NCBI GenBank assembly: GCA_020852035.1
Contig: JADZBR010000319.1
Location: 1-8,701 of the forward strand
DNA length: 8,701 nucleotides
Source of the DNA: Caulobacteraceae bacterium
Lineage (GTDB): Bacteria; Pseudomonadota; Alphaproteobacteria; Caulobacterales; Caulobacteraceae
Direction: 5' to 3'
The notes beneath the pieces were generated by a model that was given only the letters and a program-made list of their open reading frames with translations, was not told the DNA's origin and ran no database searches. The position numbers and the translations under genes were made by a program. Below are positions 1 through 5,896 of this stretch, piece after piece; the first letter of the stretch is position 1; each line of letters begins with the position of its first letter.

Positions 1-170
1 CGGGCCTGCACCCGCGCGCGCTTGGGCGCCGCCACCGGCTGGCCGGTGTCGTCGAGCTGGTCGTGGAAGCCGCCGGCCGGATCCAGCCCGCGTTCGGCCC
101 AGAGCGGCAGCGCCTCGTCGAACAGCCACTGGCGGGCGAAGGCGGCGGCGGCGGCGAGAGAGGCGCTCAT
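1..170 (-). CDS. AGE-family sugar epimerase/isomerase, N-terminal fragment
   Basis: The first 56 codons of a minus-strand gene are present, starting at the ATG at 170-168 and running off the left edge of the window. The translation begins MSASLAAAAAFARQWLFDEA and continues with LPLWAERGLDPAGGFHDQLD and a PKRARVQAR stretch. This W..ALPLW...G.D...GGF.E.L pattern followed by P.R.R.QAR is the typical N terminus of the N-acylglucosamine 2-epimerase (AGE) superfamily, which also includes mannose-6-phosphate isomerase-like, cellobiose epimerase-like and sulfoquinovose isomerase-like (YihS) enzymes. They are cytosolic (alpha/alpha)6-barrel sugar isomerases. The exact substrate cannot be told because the catalytic histidines lie outside the window. 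A GCC repeat encodes an alanine run at residues 6-10. No clear Shine-Dalgarno precedes the start. The gene is divergent from the acyltransferase at 273, which suggests a possible link to polysaccharide metabolism. Confidence 0.8.
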   Translation of the reverse strand, partial: MSASLAAAAAFARQWLFDEALPLWAERGLDPAGGFHDQLDDTGQPVAAPKRARVQA

Positions 171-272
171 CGCCCGACCGATAGCACGCCCGCGCCTTCG
201 CCAAGCAACCTCGCGGAAACGGTTGACGGGTTATGGGCTTGGCCTCCCTGTCGCCGGACCCGCATCCCGCCC
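171..272. promoter_or_regulatory. Divergent intergenic region, epimerase / CelD-type acyltransferase
   Basis: This 102-bp gap must hold the start signals of both flanking genes. Reading right, a TTGACG at 223-228 resembles a -35 element, but no AT-rich -10 lies 16-18 bases downstream. Reading left, TGCTAT (186-181) with TTGCTT about 16 bases upstream is a weak promoter candidate. Neither gene shows a clear Shine-Dalgarno. The region's role is inferred from gene orientation; the individual elements are weak. Confidence 0.3.
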
Positions 273-1355
273 GTGCAGATCGACCTCATCCGCCCCGAAG
301 AGCTGACGGCCGAACAGGCCGCGCTGTGGGCGGCCTGGCAGGCGGCCGACCCGGCGCTGGACACCGCCTTCCTGACGCCCGAGTGGGTCCGCGCCGTCGA
401 GCGCGCGCACCGCGGTGCGCCCTCGCATCTGGGCGTGGCGGTGCTGCACGAGGCCGGCGAGGCCCGGGGTTTCCTCGGCCTGAAGCTGGGCGCGGTCACC
501 GCCCTGCCGGCCGGGGCGCCGATGTGCGACTATCAGGGGCTGGTGCTGGCGCCGGGGGTCTCGGTCGATCCGCGCGAGCTGGTGGCGGGCCTCGGCCTGC
601 ACCGCCTCGACTTCACACACTGGATCGCCGACCAGGCCGCTTTCGCCCCGCACATGCGCGGTGTCTGCCGCTCGCACATCATCGACATCGGCGAGAGCTA
701 CGCCGCCTACGAGGCCGAGCGCCGGGCGGCCGGCACCAGCGTGCTGAAGGACATCGACAAGAAGCGCCGCAAGATCGAGCGCGAGCTCGGCGAAGTGCGC
801 TTCACCCCCGTCTCGCGCGCCACCACCGACTTCGACCAGCTGATCGCCTGGAAGCGCGACCAGCTGCGCCGCACCCGCCAGACCGACATCTTCGCCCCCG
901 CCTGGACCCGCACCCTGCTGGCCGACCTCTTCGAGAGCCGCGACCCGGACTTCGGCGGCGCGCTCTTCACCCTGCATGTGGCTGGCGAGCTGGCGGCGGC
1001 GCAGTTCAACCTGCGCGGCCGTGACGGCCTGCACTGCTGGATCATCGCCCACGACGCGGCCCTGGAGCGCTACTCCCCCGGCATGCTGATGTTCCAGGAC
1101 ATCTTGCGCTGGATGGAGGCCACCCCCTACCGCCGCCTCGATCTCGGCCCCGGCGAGGTGCGCTTCAAGCTGCAGCTGGCCAACGCCGGGCGCGACGTGG
1201 GGCACGGCTTCGTCGGCGTGCCCTCGCCCGCCACCCTGGTGAGGACCGCCGCCTACCGCGTGCGCCAGGCCGCCGAGGCCCTGCCGCTGGGCCGTGTCTC
1301 GGAGCTTCCCGGCAAGGCCATGCGGCGCATGGACCAGTGGCGCGGGTTGCGGTGA
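273..1355 (+). CDS. CelD/BcsL-type GNAT acyltransferase
   Basis: A 360-residue protein with the C-terminal GNAT fold of the Acetyltransf_6/CelD-BcsL family. Visible landmarks are IAWKRDQLRRT (residues 191-201), LAAAQFNLR (240-248), a helix at 267-281 (YSPGMLMFQDILRWM) and LDLGPGEVRFKLQLAN (289-304), which resembles the closing motif of this family. The N-terminal half (about 1-140) looks like the duplicated, degenerate acyltransferase domain usual in these proteins. Members include CelD of cellulose clusters and HfsK of the Caulobacter holdfast, so an N-acyl transfer to an exopolysaccharide sugar is the likely role; the substrate is not known. There is no signal peptide, so it should act in the cytoplasm. 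I chose the GTG at 273: the open frame extends back to 63, but there it would overlap the divergent epimerase, and no other usable start lies close upstream. No strong Shine-Dalgarno is seen. Thirty bases separate it from the threonine ammonia-lyase. Confidence 0.85.
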   Translation: MQIDLIRPEELTAEQAALWAAWQAADPALDTAFLTPEWVRAVERAHRGAPSHLGVAVLHEAGEARGFLGLKLGAVTALPAGAPMCDYQGLVLAPGVSVDPRELVAGLGLHRLDFTHWIADQAAFAPHMRGVCRSHIIDIGESYAAYEAERRAAGTSVLKDIDKKRRKIERELGEVRFTPVSRATTDFDQLIAWKRDQLRRTRQTDIFAPAWTRTLLADLFESRDPDFGGALFTLHVAGELAAAQFNLRGRDGLHCWIIAHDAALERYSPGMLMFQDILRWMEATPYRRLDLGPGEVRFKLQLANAGRDVGHGFVGVPSPATLVRTAAYRVRQAAEALPLGRVSELPGKAMRRMDQWRGLR

Positions 1356-1377
1356 AGCCCGCCGGGCTCTAGAGCCC
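1356..1377 (+). promoter_or_regulatory. Overlapping inverted repeats upstream of threonine ammonia-lyase
   Basis: The 30-bp gap between two plus-strand genes carries a 14-bp perfect palindrome, GGGCTCTAGAGCCC at 1364-1377, and an overlapping 5-bp stem, AGCCC (1356-1360) with GGGCT (1364-1368) around GCC. In RNA the GGGCT segment can pair with only one of the two partners, so the structures exclude each other. It ends eight bases before the lyase ATG and occupies the place of a Shine-Dalgarno. It could be an operator, a weak terminator or a translational control element; the sequence does not decide. Confidence 0.35.
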
Positions 1378-1385
1378 GCTGCGTC

Positions 1386-2588
1386 ATGACCCTCACCCTC
1401 GACGACGTCAGGGCCGCGGCCGAACGGCTGGCCGGCCACATCGAACGGACGCCCCTGCGGCATTCCCGGACGCTGTCCGAGATTACCGGGGCCGAGGTGT
1501 GGGTGAAGTTCGAGAACCTGCAGTTCACCGCCGCCTACAAGGAGCGCGGGGCGCTCAACAAGCTGCTGCAGCTGACCGAGGCGGAGAAGAAGCGCGGCGT
1601 CATCGCCGCGTCGGCCGGCAACCACAGCCAGGGCCTGTCGTATCACGCGGCGCGCCTTGGCATCCCGGTGACCATCGTCATGCCGCGCGGCACCCCCTTC
1701 GTGAAGGTGCAGCAGACGAGAGCCCACGGCGCCGAGGTGCTGATCGAGGGCGACACCTACGACGAGGCGGCCGAGCATGCGCTGAAGGTGCGCGACGACC
1801 GCGACCTGGTCTTCGTGCACCCCTTCAACGACCTCGACGTCATGGCCGGCCAGGGCACGGTGGCGCTGGAGATGTTCGAGGACCAGCCGGACCTCGAGGT
1901 GCTGCCGATCCCGGTCGGCGGCGGCGGGCTGATCGCCGGTTGCGCGACGGTGGCCAAGGCGCTGAACTCCAATGTGCGCGTCATCGGCCTGGAGCCGGCG
2001 ATGTATCCTTCCTTCACCGCCAAGATGCGTGGCCACAACGCCGTCGCCGGCGGCCAGACCATCGCCGAGGGCATCGCCGTCAAGCAGATGGGCGACCTGA
2101 GCTACGCCGTCGCCCGGCCGCTGATCGACGAGGTGCTGCTGATCGAGGAGCCGCACTTCGAGAAGGCCGTGGCGCTCTACTGCAACGTCGAGAAGACGGT
2201 GGCCGAGGGCGCCGGCGGCGGCTCGCTGGCCGCCCTGCTCGCCCACCCGGACCGCTTCCGGCGCAAGAAGTGCGGCCTGATCATCACCGGCGGCAACATC
2301 GACACGCGCCTGCTGGCCTCGGTGCTGACCCGAGAACTGGTGCGCGAGGAGCGGCTCGTCTCCCTGCGGATCATCGGCGACGACCGGCCGGGCCTGCTGG
2401 CCAACGTCAGCCGCATCATCGGCGAGATGGGCGCCAACATCATCGAGGTGGCGCACAACCGCCTGGCCCTGGACGTGCCCGCCAAGGGCGCGGAGTTCGA
2501 CGTCATGGTCGAGACCCGCGACGCCCAGCACACCCAGGAGATCATGCGCGCGCTCTCCGAAGCCGGTTATCCCCCGAGGGCTGTCTGA
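1386..2588 (+). CDS. ilvA: Threonine ammonia-lyase with C-terminal ACT domain
   Basis: A 400-residue PLP enzyme of fold type II that deaminates L-threonine to 2-oxobutanoate (EC 4.3.1.19), the entry to isoleucine synthesis. Lys52 in the TAAYKERGA motif is the expected Schiff-base lysine. SAGNHSQG (76-83) and the glycine loop GGGGL (178-182) bind the cofactor phosphate, and TGGN lies at 301-304. From about residue 325 a single ACT domain follows (LRIIGDDRPGLLANVSRI, then GANIIEVAHNR). The length matches the single-ACT ~400-residue class, also labelled catabolic/TdcB-like, rather than the ~510-residue E. coli IlvA with two ACT-like modules. An ACT domain implies allosteric control by an amino acid, though the ligand is not evident. 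A biosynthetic or a catabolic role is possible. It starts at ATG 1386 with no clear Shine-Dalgarno. Its TGA stop overlaps the ATG of the FKBP gene by one base. Confidence 0.93.
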   Translation: MTLTLDDVRAAAERLAGHIERTPLRHSRTLSEITGAEVWVKFENLQFTAAYKERGALNKLLQLTEAEKKRGVIAASAGNHSQGLSYHAARLGIPVTIVMPRGTPFVKVQQTRAHGAEVLIEGDTYDEAAEHALKVRDDRDLVFVHPFNDLDVMAGQGTVALEMFEDQPDLEVLPIPVGGGGLIAGCATVAKALNSNVRVIGLEPAMYPSFTAKMRGHNAVAGGQTIAEGIAVKQMGDLSYAVARPLIDEVLLIEEPHFEKAVALYCNVEKTVAEGAGGGSLAALLAHPDRFRRKKCGLIITGGNIDTRLLASVLTRELVREERLVSLRIIGDDRPGLLANVSRIIGEMGANIIEVAHNRLALDVPAKGAEFDVMVETRDAQHTQEIMRALSEAGYPPRAV

Positions 2589-3079
2589 TGCGTCTCTTCA
2601 TGGCCCTCGCGGCCGCCCTCCTGCTCGCCGCCTGCGGCCAGGGCTCGGCCAGGGAGAAGGCCGAGAACCTCGGCGCCGCGCAGAAGTTCATGGCCGAGAA
2701 CGCCAGGGCCGAGGGCGTGAAGACCCTGCCGTCCGGCGTGCAGTACAAGGTCGTGAAGTCCGGCCCGGCGAGCGGCGTCCCGCCCAAGACCGGCGACGAG
2801 ATCAAGGTGCACTACGAGGGCAAGCTGGTCTCCGGCCGCGTCTTCGATTCCTCCTACGAACGCGGCGAACCGGCGGTGATGCCGCTCGACGGCCTGATCC
2901 CCGCCTGGATCGAGGCCCTGCAGCAGATGCGCCCCGGCGACGAATGGACCCTCTACGTCCCGCCCGAGCAGGGCTACGGCGAAGAGGGCGCCGGCGGCGG
3001 CGAGATCCCGCCCAACAGCGTGCTGATCTTCCGGATCGAGCTCCTCGGCGTCCTGCCGAAGGGCGGGGCCTCGGCCTAG
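2588..3079 (+). CDS. FKBP-type peptidyl-prolyl isomerase, lipoprotein
   Basis: A 163-residue exported prolyl cis-trans isomerase. The N terminus is a lipoprotein signal peptide: Arg2, a hydrophobic stretch and the lipobox L13-A14-A15-C16. Residue +2 after the cysteine is Gln rather than Asp, so by the Lol rule the outer membrane is the expected site. Residues 20-48 form a helical linker of the kind seen in FkpA/Mip-like proteins, and the FKBP domain spans about 49-157. Expected FKBP active-site positions are present: Tyr76 (HYEG), Phe86-Asp87 (VFDSS), Trp107, Tyr130 in QGYG, Ile140 (EIPPN) and Phe148. The likely job is folding of envelope proteins. Its ATG at 2588 shares one base with the TGA stop of the threonine ammonia-lyase, so translation is probably coupled although the functions look unrelated. 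It ends one base before a strong hairpin. Confidence 0.93.
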   Translation: MRLFMALAAALLLAACGQGSAREKAENLGAAQKFMAENARAEGVKTLPSGVQYKVVKSGPASGVPPKTGDEIKVHYEGKLVSGRVFDSSYERGEPAVMPLDGLIPAWIEALQQMRPGDEWTLYVPPEQGYGEEGAGGGEIPPNSVLIFRIELLGVLPKGGASA

Positions 3080-3080
3080 T

Positions 3081-3107
3081 TCCCTTCCCCCTGGAGGGGG
3101 GAAGGGA
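3081..3107. terminator. Hairpin between convergent FKBP and DNA ligase genes
   Basis: An 11-bp perfect stem with a 5-base loop: TCCCTTCCCCC (3081-3091) pairs with GGGGGAAGGGA (3097-3107). It lies between the FKBP stop (3079) and the DNA ligase stop (3110, minus), so it can serve both strands. There is no run of T on either side, so it is not a classical intrinsic terminator, but strong hairpins without a U-tract are common at gene ends in GC-rich alphaproteobacteria. Confidence 0.6.
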
Positions 3108-3109
3108 GA

Positions 3110-4732
3110 CTACCGCCCCTCGATCTTCTCCAGCATCCGCTCCAGCGTCGAAAGCTCGTCCGCCTCGCCGGCCGGCTTGTCCCAGCGGATGCGGCTGATG
3201 CGTGGAAAGCGCATGGCCACGCCGGACTTGTGGCGCGTCGAGCGCTGCAGCCCCTCGAAGGCCACCTCGAACACCAGCCCGAAGTGCGGCTCGGCCCGCA
3301 CCGAGCGCACCGGGCCGAAGCGTTCGATCGTGTTGTCGCGCACGAACTTGTCGATCCGCTTCAGCTCCTCGTCCGTGAAGCCGAAGTACGCCTTGCCGAC
3401 CGGCGTCAGCGACCTCTGCCCCGCCTCGTCCTCGCGCCAGACGCCGAAGGTGTAGTCGGAGTAGAAGCTCGAGCGCTTGCCGTGCCCGCGCTGGGCGTAC
3501 ATCAGCACCGCGTCGATCAGCATCGGATCGCGCTTCCACTTGAACCACGGCCCCTTCGGCCGCCCGGCCTCGTAGATCGACCCCCAGCGCTTCAGCATCA
3601 GCCCCTCGGCGGCCTGCGGATCGCCCGCCGGCGGATCGAGACGCAGGGCGGCCAGTTCCTCCCAGGTCTCGAACGGCTGCATCGGCGACAGGTCGATTCG
3701 CGGCTGATCGAGGCGCGAGACAAACGCCTCCAGCCGCTGTCGGCGCTCGGCGAAGGGCAGGGTGCGGGTGTCGAGGCCGTTCTCGGCCAGCAGGTCATAG
3801 GCGCGGATGCCGGCCGGATGCGCCGCCATGACCTTGGCGTCGACGGTCTTGCGGTTCAGCCGTTGCTGCAGGTCGCCGAAGCTCGCCACCCGCCCCTCGC
3901 GCAGCACCAGCAGCTCGCCGTCGATGGCGCCGTCGAACGTCAGCAGCTCCAGCACGTCCGGAAACGACTTGGAGATGTCGTCGCCGTTGCGGCTGTAGAG
4001 CCGCCGCACCCCGCCCTCGTTCACCGCCTGCACGCGGATGCCGTCCCACTTCCACTCGGCGGCGTAGTCGGCCGGGTCGAGCTTGGGAAAATCCACCGCC
4101 TCGTCGATCGCCTGCGCCAGCATCACCGGCCGAAAGCGCCCCGGCGCGTCCGGCGAGGGCCGGTCCGAGCGCCCCTCCAGCCAGGCGAAGAGGTCCTCGT
4201 AGGGCGGATGCAGCGCGTGCCAGACCTCCTCGATCTCGGCCACGTCCACCCCGCCCAGCGCCGCGCACGCCTGCTTGGCGAGCCGCGCCGAAACGCCCAC
4301 CCGCAGCGCGCCGGTCAGCAGCTTGAGCAGCGCCCAGCGGTCCGTCGCGTCCGGCAGGGCGTCCAGCCAGCGTTCGATCAGCGCCTGCACCTCGGCGCGG
4401 CTGGCGGCCGACAGGGCGTCGACCACCTCGCCCAGCTCCGGCTCGCGGTTGGCGCCGGGTTTGGCCGGCCAGACCAGCGCCACGGCCTCGGCCAGGTCGC
4501 CCACATAGTCGTAGGACCAGCGGAACAGCTGCGGGTCCATCCGCGCCTCGACGGCTTTGCGGATGAAAGCCGGCTTGGCCGCGTCGAACACCAGGTCCCC
4601 GGTCAGCGCCGCCAGCGCCCACCCCCGCTCCGGGTCCGGCTGCTGGCTGAGGAAGTCGCGCACCAGGGTCAGCTTGGCGTTGCGCGAAGCCGTCAGCGAC
4701 AGGCGGTCGAGAAGCTCTGCGAATGCGCGCAT
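3110..4732 (-). CDS. ATP-dependent DNA ligase, PP_1105/LigB-like family
   Basis: A 540-residue ATP-dependent DNA ligase. Residues 1-200 are a helical DNA-binding domain opening MRAFAELLDRLSLTASRNAK and containing RGWALAALTGDL, a start typical of the bacterial PP_1105-type family. The adenylation domain follows: motif I is K228-W-D-G (adenylated lysine), then YSRNGDDIS (246-254), DGELLV (271-276), AYDLLAENG (311-319), EGLMLKR (376-382) and WFKWKRDPM (396-404). The C-terminal OB-fold carries MRFPRISRIRWDKP (507-520). It seals nicks using ATP and is additional to the essential NAD-dependent LigA. Family members are usually encoded with an Lhr-type helicase, a beta-lactamase-fold exonuclease and a metallophosphoesterase in a damage-response cluster, but none is adjacent here. 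The gene stands alone, inverted among plus-strand genes. The start is ATG 4732-4730, with TATGAT eight bases upstream and no Shine-Dalgarno, which suggests a near-leaderless transcript. Confidence 0.95.
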   Translation of the reverse strand: MRAFAELLDRLSLTASRNAKLTLVRDFLSQQPDPERGWALAALTGDLVFDAAKPAFIRKAVEARMDPQLFRWSYDYVGDLAEAVALVWPAKPGANREPELGEVVDALSAASRAEVQALIERWLDALPDATDRWALLKLLTGALRVGVSARLAKQACAALGGVDVAEIEEVWHALHPPYEDLFAWLEGRSDRPSPDAPGRFRPVMLAQAIDEAVDFPKLDPADYAAEWKWDGIRVQAVNEGGVRRLYSRNGDDISKSFPDVLELLTFDGAIDGELLVLREGRVASFGDLQQRLNRKTVDAKVMAAHPAGIRAYDLLAENGLDTRTLPFAERRQRLEAFVSRLDQPRIDLSPMQPFETWEELAALRLDPPAGDPQAAEGLMLKRWGSIYEAGRPKGPWFKWKRDPMLIDAVLMYAQRGHGKRSSFYSDYTFGVWREDEAGQRSLTPVGKAYFGFTDEELKRIDKFVRDNTIERFGPVRSVRAEPHFGLVFEVAFEGLQRSTRHKSGVAMRFPRISRIRWDKPAGEADELSTLERMLEKIEGR

Positions 4733-4740
4733 CGTCGACG

Positions 4741-4746
4741 ATCATA
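4741..4746 (-). promoter_or_regulatory. Candidate -10 element for the DNA ligase gene
   Basis: On the minus strand TATGAT (5 of 6 matches to TATAAT) lies at 4746-4741, with only eight bases, the palindrome CGTCGACG, before the ATG. The expected transcription start would be about 4734, two bases before the start codon. No recognisable -35 hexamer sits 16-18 bases upstream. No GTTC-N7-GTTC LexA box of the alphaproteobacterial type was seen. The same bases read CATAAC (4743-4748) on the plus strand, towards the stress-protein gene. Confidence 0.4.
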
Positions 4747-4787
4747 ACGCTTGCGCGGAGAAAGGCGCTCCGCCACCGTCCGCGCCG

Positions 4788-5261
4788 ATGAGCCAGCGCA
4801 AGTTCCTCGTGGTCGCCGACGATAGCCCGGAGTTCCAGGCGGCGCTGAAGTTCGCCTGCCGCCGGGCGCGCTCCACCGACGGGCACGTCGCCCTCCTCCG
4901 CGTCATCGAGCCCGCCGTCTTCGAGCACTGGTCGGGCGTACGCGAGGAGATCGAGCGCCAGGCCCGCGAAGAGGCCGAGCAGGTGCTGCAGAAGCTGGCC
5001 GACTTCGTGGTCGCCGAGACCGGCCAGCCGCCGGAGTTCGTCATCAAGCACGCCGACAACACCCGCACCGCCCTGCGCGAGGTGATCGCCGCCGACCCGG
5101 CCATCAAGATCCTGGTGATGGCCGCCGCCGTCGGCGGGCGCGGGCCGGGGCCGCTGGTCTCGTCCCTCGCCAGGGACGGGGTGAAGTGGGGAACGCGCAA
5201 GCTGCCGGTGACCGTGGTGCCGGGCGACCTGACCGACGAGGAGATCGCCGACCTGGCGTAG
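4788..5261 (+). CDS. Universal stress protein (UspA-like domain)
   Basis: A 157-residue single-domain protein of the Usp family (Rossmann-like alpha/beta fold). It opens with the usual strand and acidic loop, KFLVVADDSPE (residues 5-15), followed by a helix (ALKFACRRA). HVALLRVIEP (33-42) is the second strand, a long charged helix covers about 50-78, KILVMAAAV (107-115) is the fourth strand and LPVTVVPGD (139-147) the last. The nucleotide-binding signature G-2x-G-9x-G-S/T is degenerate: around 116-132 only some glycines are kept and the final S/T is Val132, so ATP binding is uncertain. Function is usually stress resistance of unclear mechanism. The open frame extends upstream into the ligase antisense, but ATG 4788 is the only sensible start. 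A GGAG at 4757-4760 is too distant to act as the ribosome site and is buried in a small 6-bp stem (4755-4760 with 4768-4773). It diverges from the DNA ligase across 55 bases. Confidence 0.87.
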   Translation: MSQRKFLVVADDSPEFQAALKFACRRARSTDGHVALLRVIEPAVFEHWSGVREEIERQAREEAEQVLQKLADFVVAETGQPPEFVIKHADNTRTALREVIAADPAIKILVMAAAVGGRGPGPLVSSLARDGVKWGTRKLPVTVVPGDLTDEEIADLA

Positions 5262-5262
5262 G

Positions 5263-5284
5263 CTTTCTCCCGCGAGGAAGAAGG
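5263..5284 (+). terminator. Weak imperfect hairpin after the universal stress protein gene
   Basis: CTTTCTCC (5263-5270) can pair with GGAAGAAGG (5276-5284) with one bulged A and one G-U pair, directly after the usp stop codon. No T-run follows. It resembles in composition the hairpins after the FKBP and fur genes, but is less perfect. It may be a partial terminator or chance. Confidence 0.25.
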
Positions 5285-5326
5285 ACGGTTGCGACCGGCG
5301 GCCAGAAGCGCCACATCTCAACCGCC

Positions 5327-5896
5327 ATGTTCATCCAGACCGAAGCCACTCCGAACCCCGAGGTCCTGAAGTTCCTGCCCGGCCGCGAGGTCTCGACCTC
5401 CGGCGTGCATGACTTCCGCGACGCGGACGCCGCCGCCACGTCGCCGCTGGCCGCCGACCTGTTCCAGATCGAGGGGGTGAACCGGGTGTTCTACGGCCCC
5501 GACTTCGTGACCGTCGGCAAGCTCCCGGACGCCCAGTGGCCGCACCTGAAGGCGCCGATCCTGGCGGCCATCATGGACCACTACACCTCCGGCCGGCCCC
5601 TCTTCCCCGAGGCCCAGGAATCCGAAGGTCACGACGCCACCGCCTATGAGGGCGAGACCGCCCAGGTGGTCGCCGAGATCAAGGATCTGCTCGACAGCCG
5701 CATCCGCCCGGCCGTGGCGCAGGACGGCGGCGACATCCTGTTCAACCGCTTCGAGCCCGATACGGGCGTGGTCTGGCTGCACATGAAGGGAGCCTGTTCG
5801 GGCTGCCCCTCCTCCACCGCCACCCTGAAGGCGGGCGTGGAGAACATGCTCAAGCACTACGTCCCGGAAGTCACCCGCGTCGAGCAGACCCTGTGA
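5327..5896 (+). CDS. NFU1-type NifU family Fe-S scaffold/carrier protein
   Basis: A 189-residue cytosolic iron-sulfur cluster carrier. The N-terminal Nfu_N domain (about 1-90) begins MFIQTEATPNPEVLKFLPG, almost a signature of the family, and includes FGPDF-like VFYGPDFVTV (54-63). After an acidic linker (95-112) comes the NifU C-terminal domain (about 113-189) with the cluster-binding CSGC motif, Cys157 and Cys160, preceded by QDGGDI (132-137). Two subunits together hold a [4Fe-4S] cluster and pass it to client enzymes; the architecture matches mitochondrial NFU1 rather than E. coli NfuA, whose N domain is A-type. The start is ATG 5327, matching the conserved family N terminus; no clear Shine-Dalgarno precedes it. 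Its TGA overlaps by four bases (GTGA) with the next gene, so it heads a coupled unit. Radical-SAM MiaB, encoded 2 kb downstream, is a plausible client class. Confidence 0.95.
   Translation: MFIQTEATPNPEVLKFLPGREVSTSGVHDFRDADAAATSPLAADLFQIEGVNRVFYGPDFVTVGKLPDAQWPHLKAPILAAIMDHYTSGRPLFPEAQESEGHDATAYEGETAQVVAEIKDLLDSRIRPAVAQDGGDILFNRFEPDTGVVWLHMKGACSGCPSSTATLKAGVENMLKHYVPEVTRVEQTL

Noticed and set aside
63..272. Upstream extension of the CelD-type acyltransferase to an ATG at 63
   Set aside because: It would overlap the divergent epimerase gene, and the extra 70 residues do not resemble the family; GTG 273 gives a normal N terminus.
231..2531. A 766-codon open frame on the minus strand, antisense to the acyltransferase and threonine ammonia-lyase
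   Set aside because: The translation is low-complexity (His, Gly, Ala, Val, Gln-rich) with no recognisable domain. It is a mirror of the GC-biased third positions of two well-supported plus-strand genes.
3230..4747. A 505-codon plus-strand open frame antisense to the DNA ligase
   Set aside because: The ligase on the minus strand has all the nucleotidyltransferase motifs; the plus-strand frame shows only composition-driven sequence.
3795..5321. A 508-codon minus-strand frame spanning the usp gene and part of the ligase
   Set aside because: It overlaps two real genes in other frames and has no family features; its Arg/Gly/Ala-rich sequence is typical of a shadow frame.
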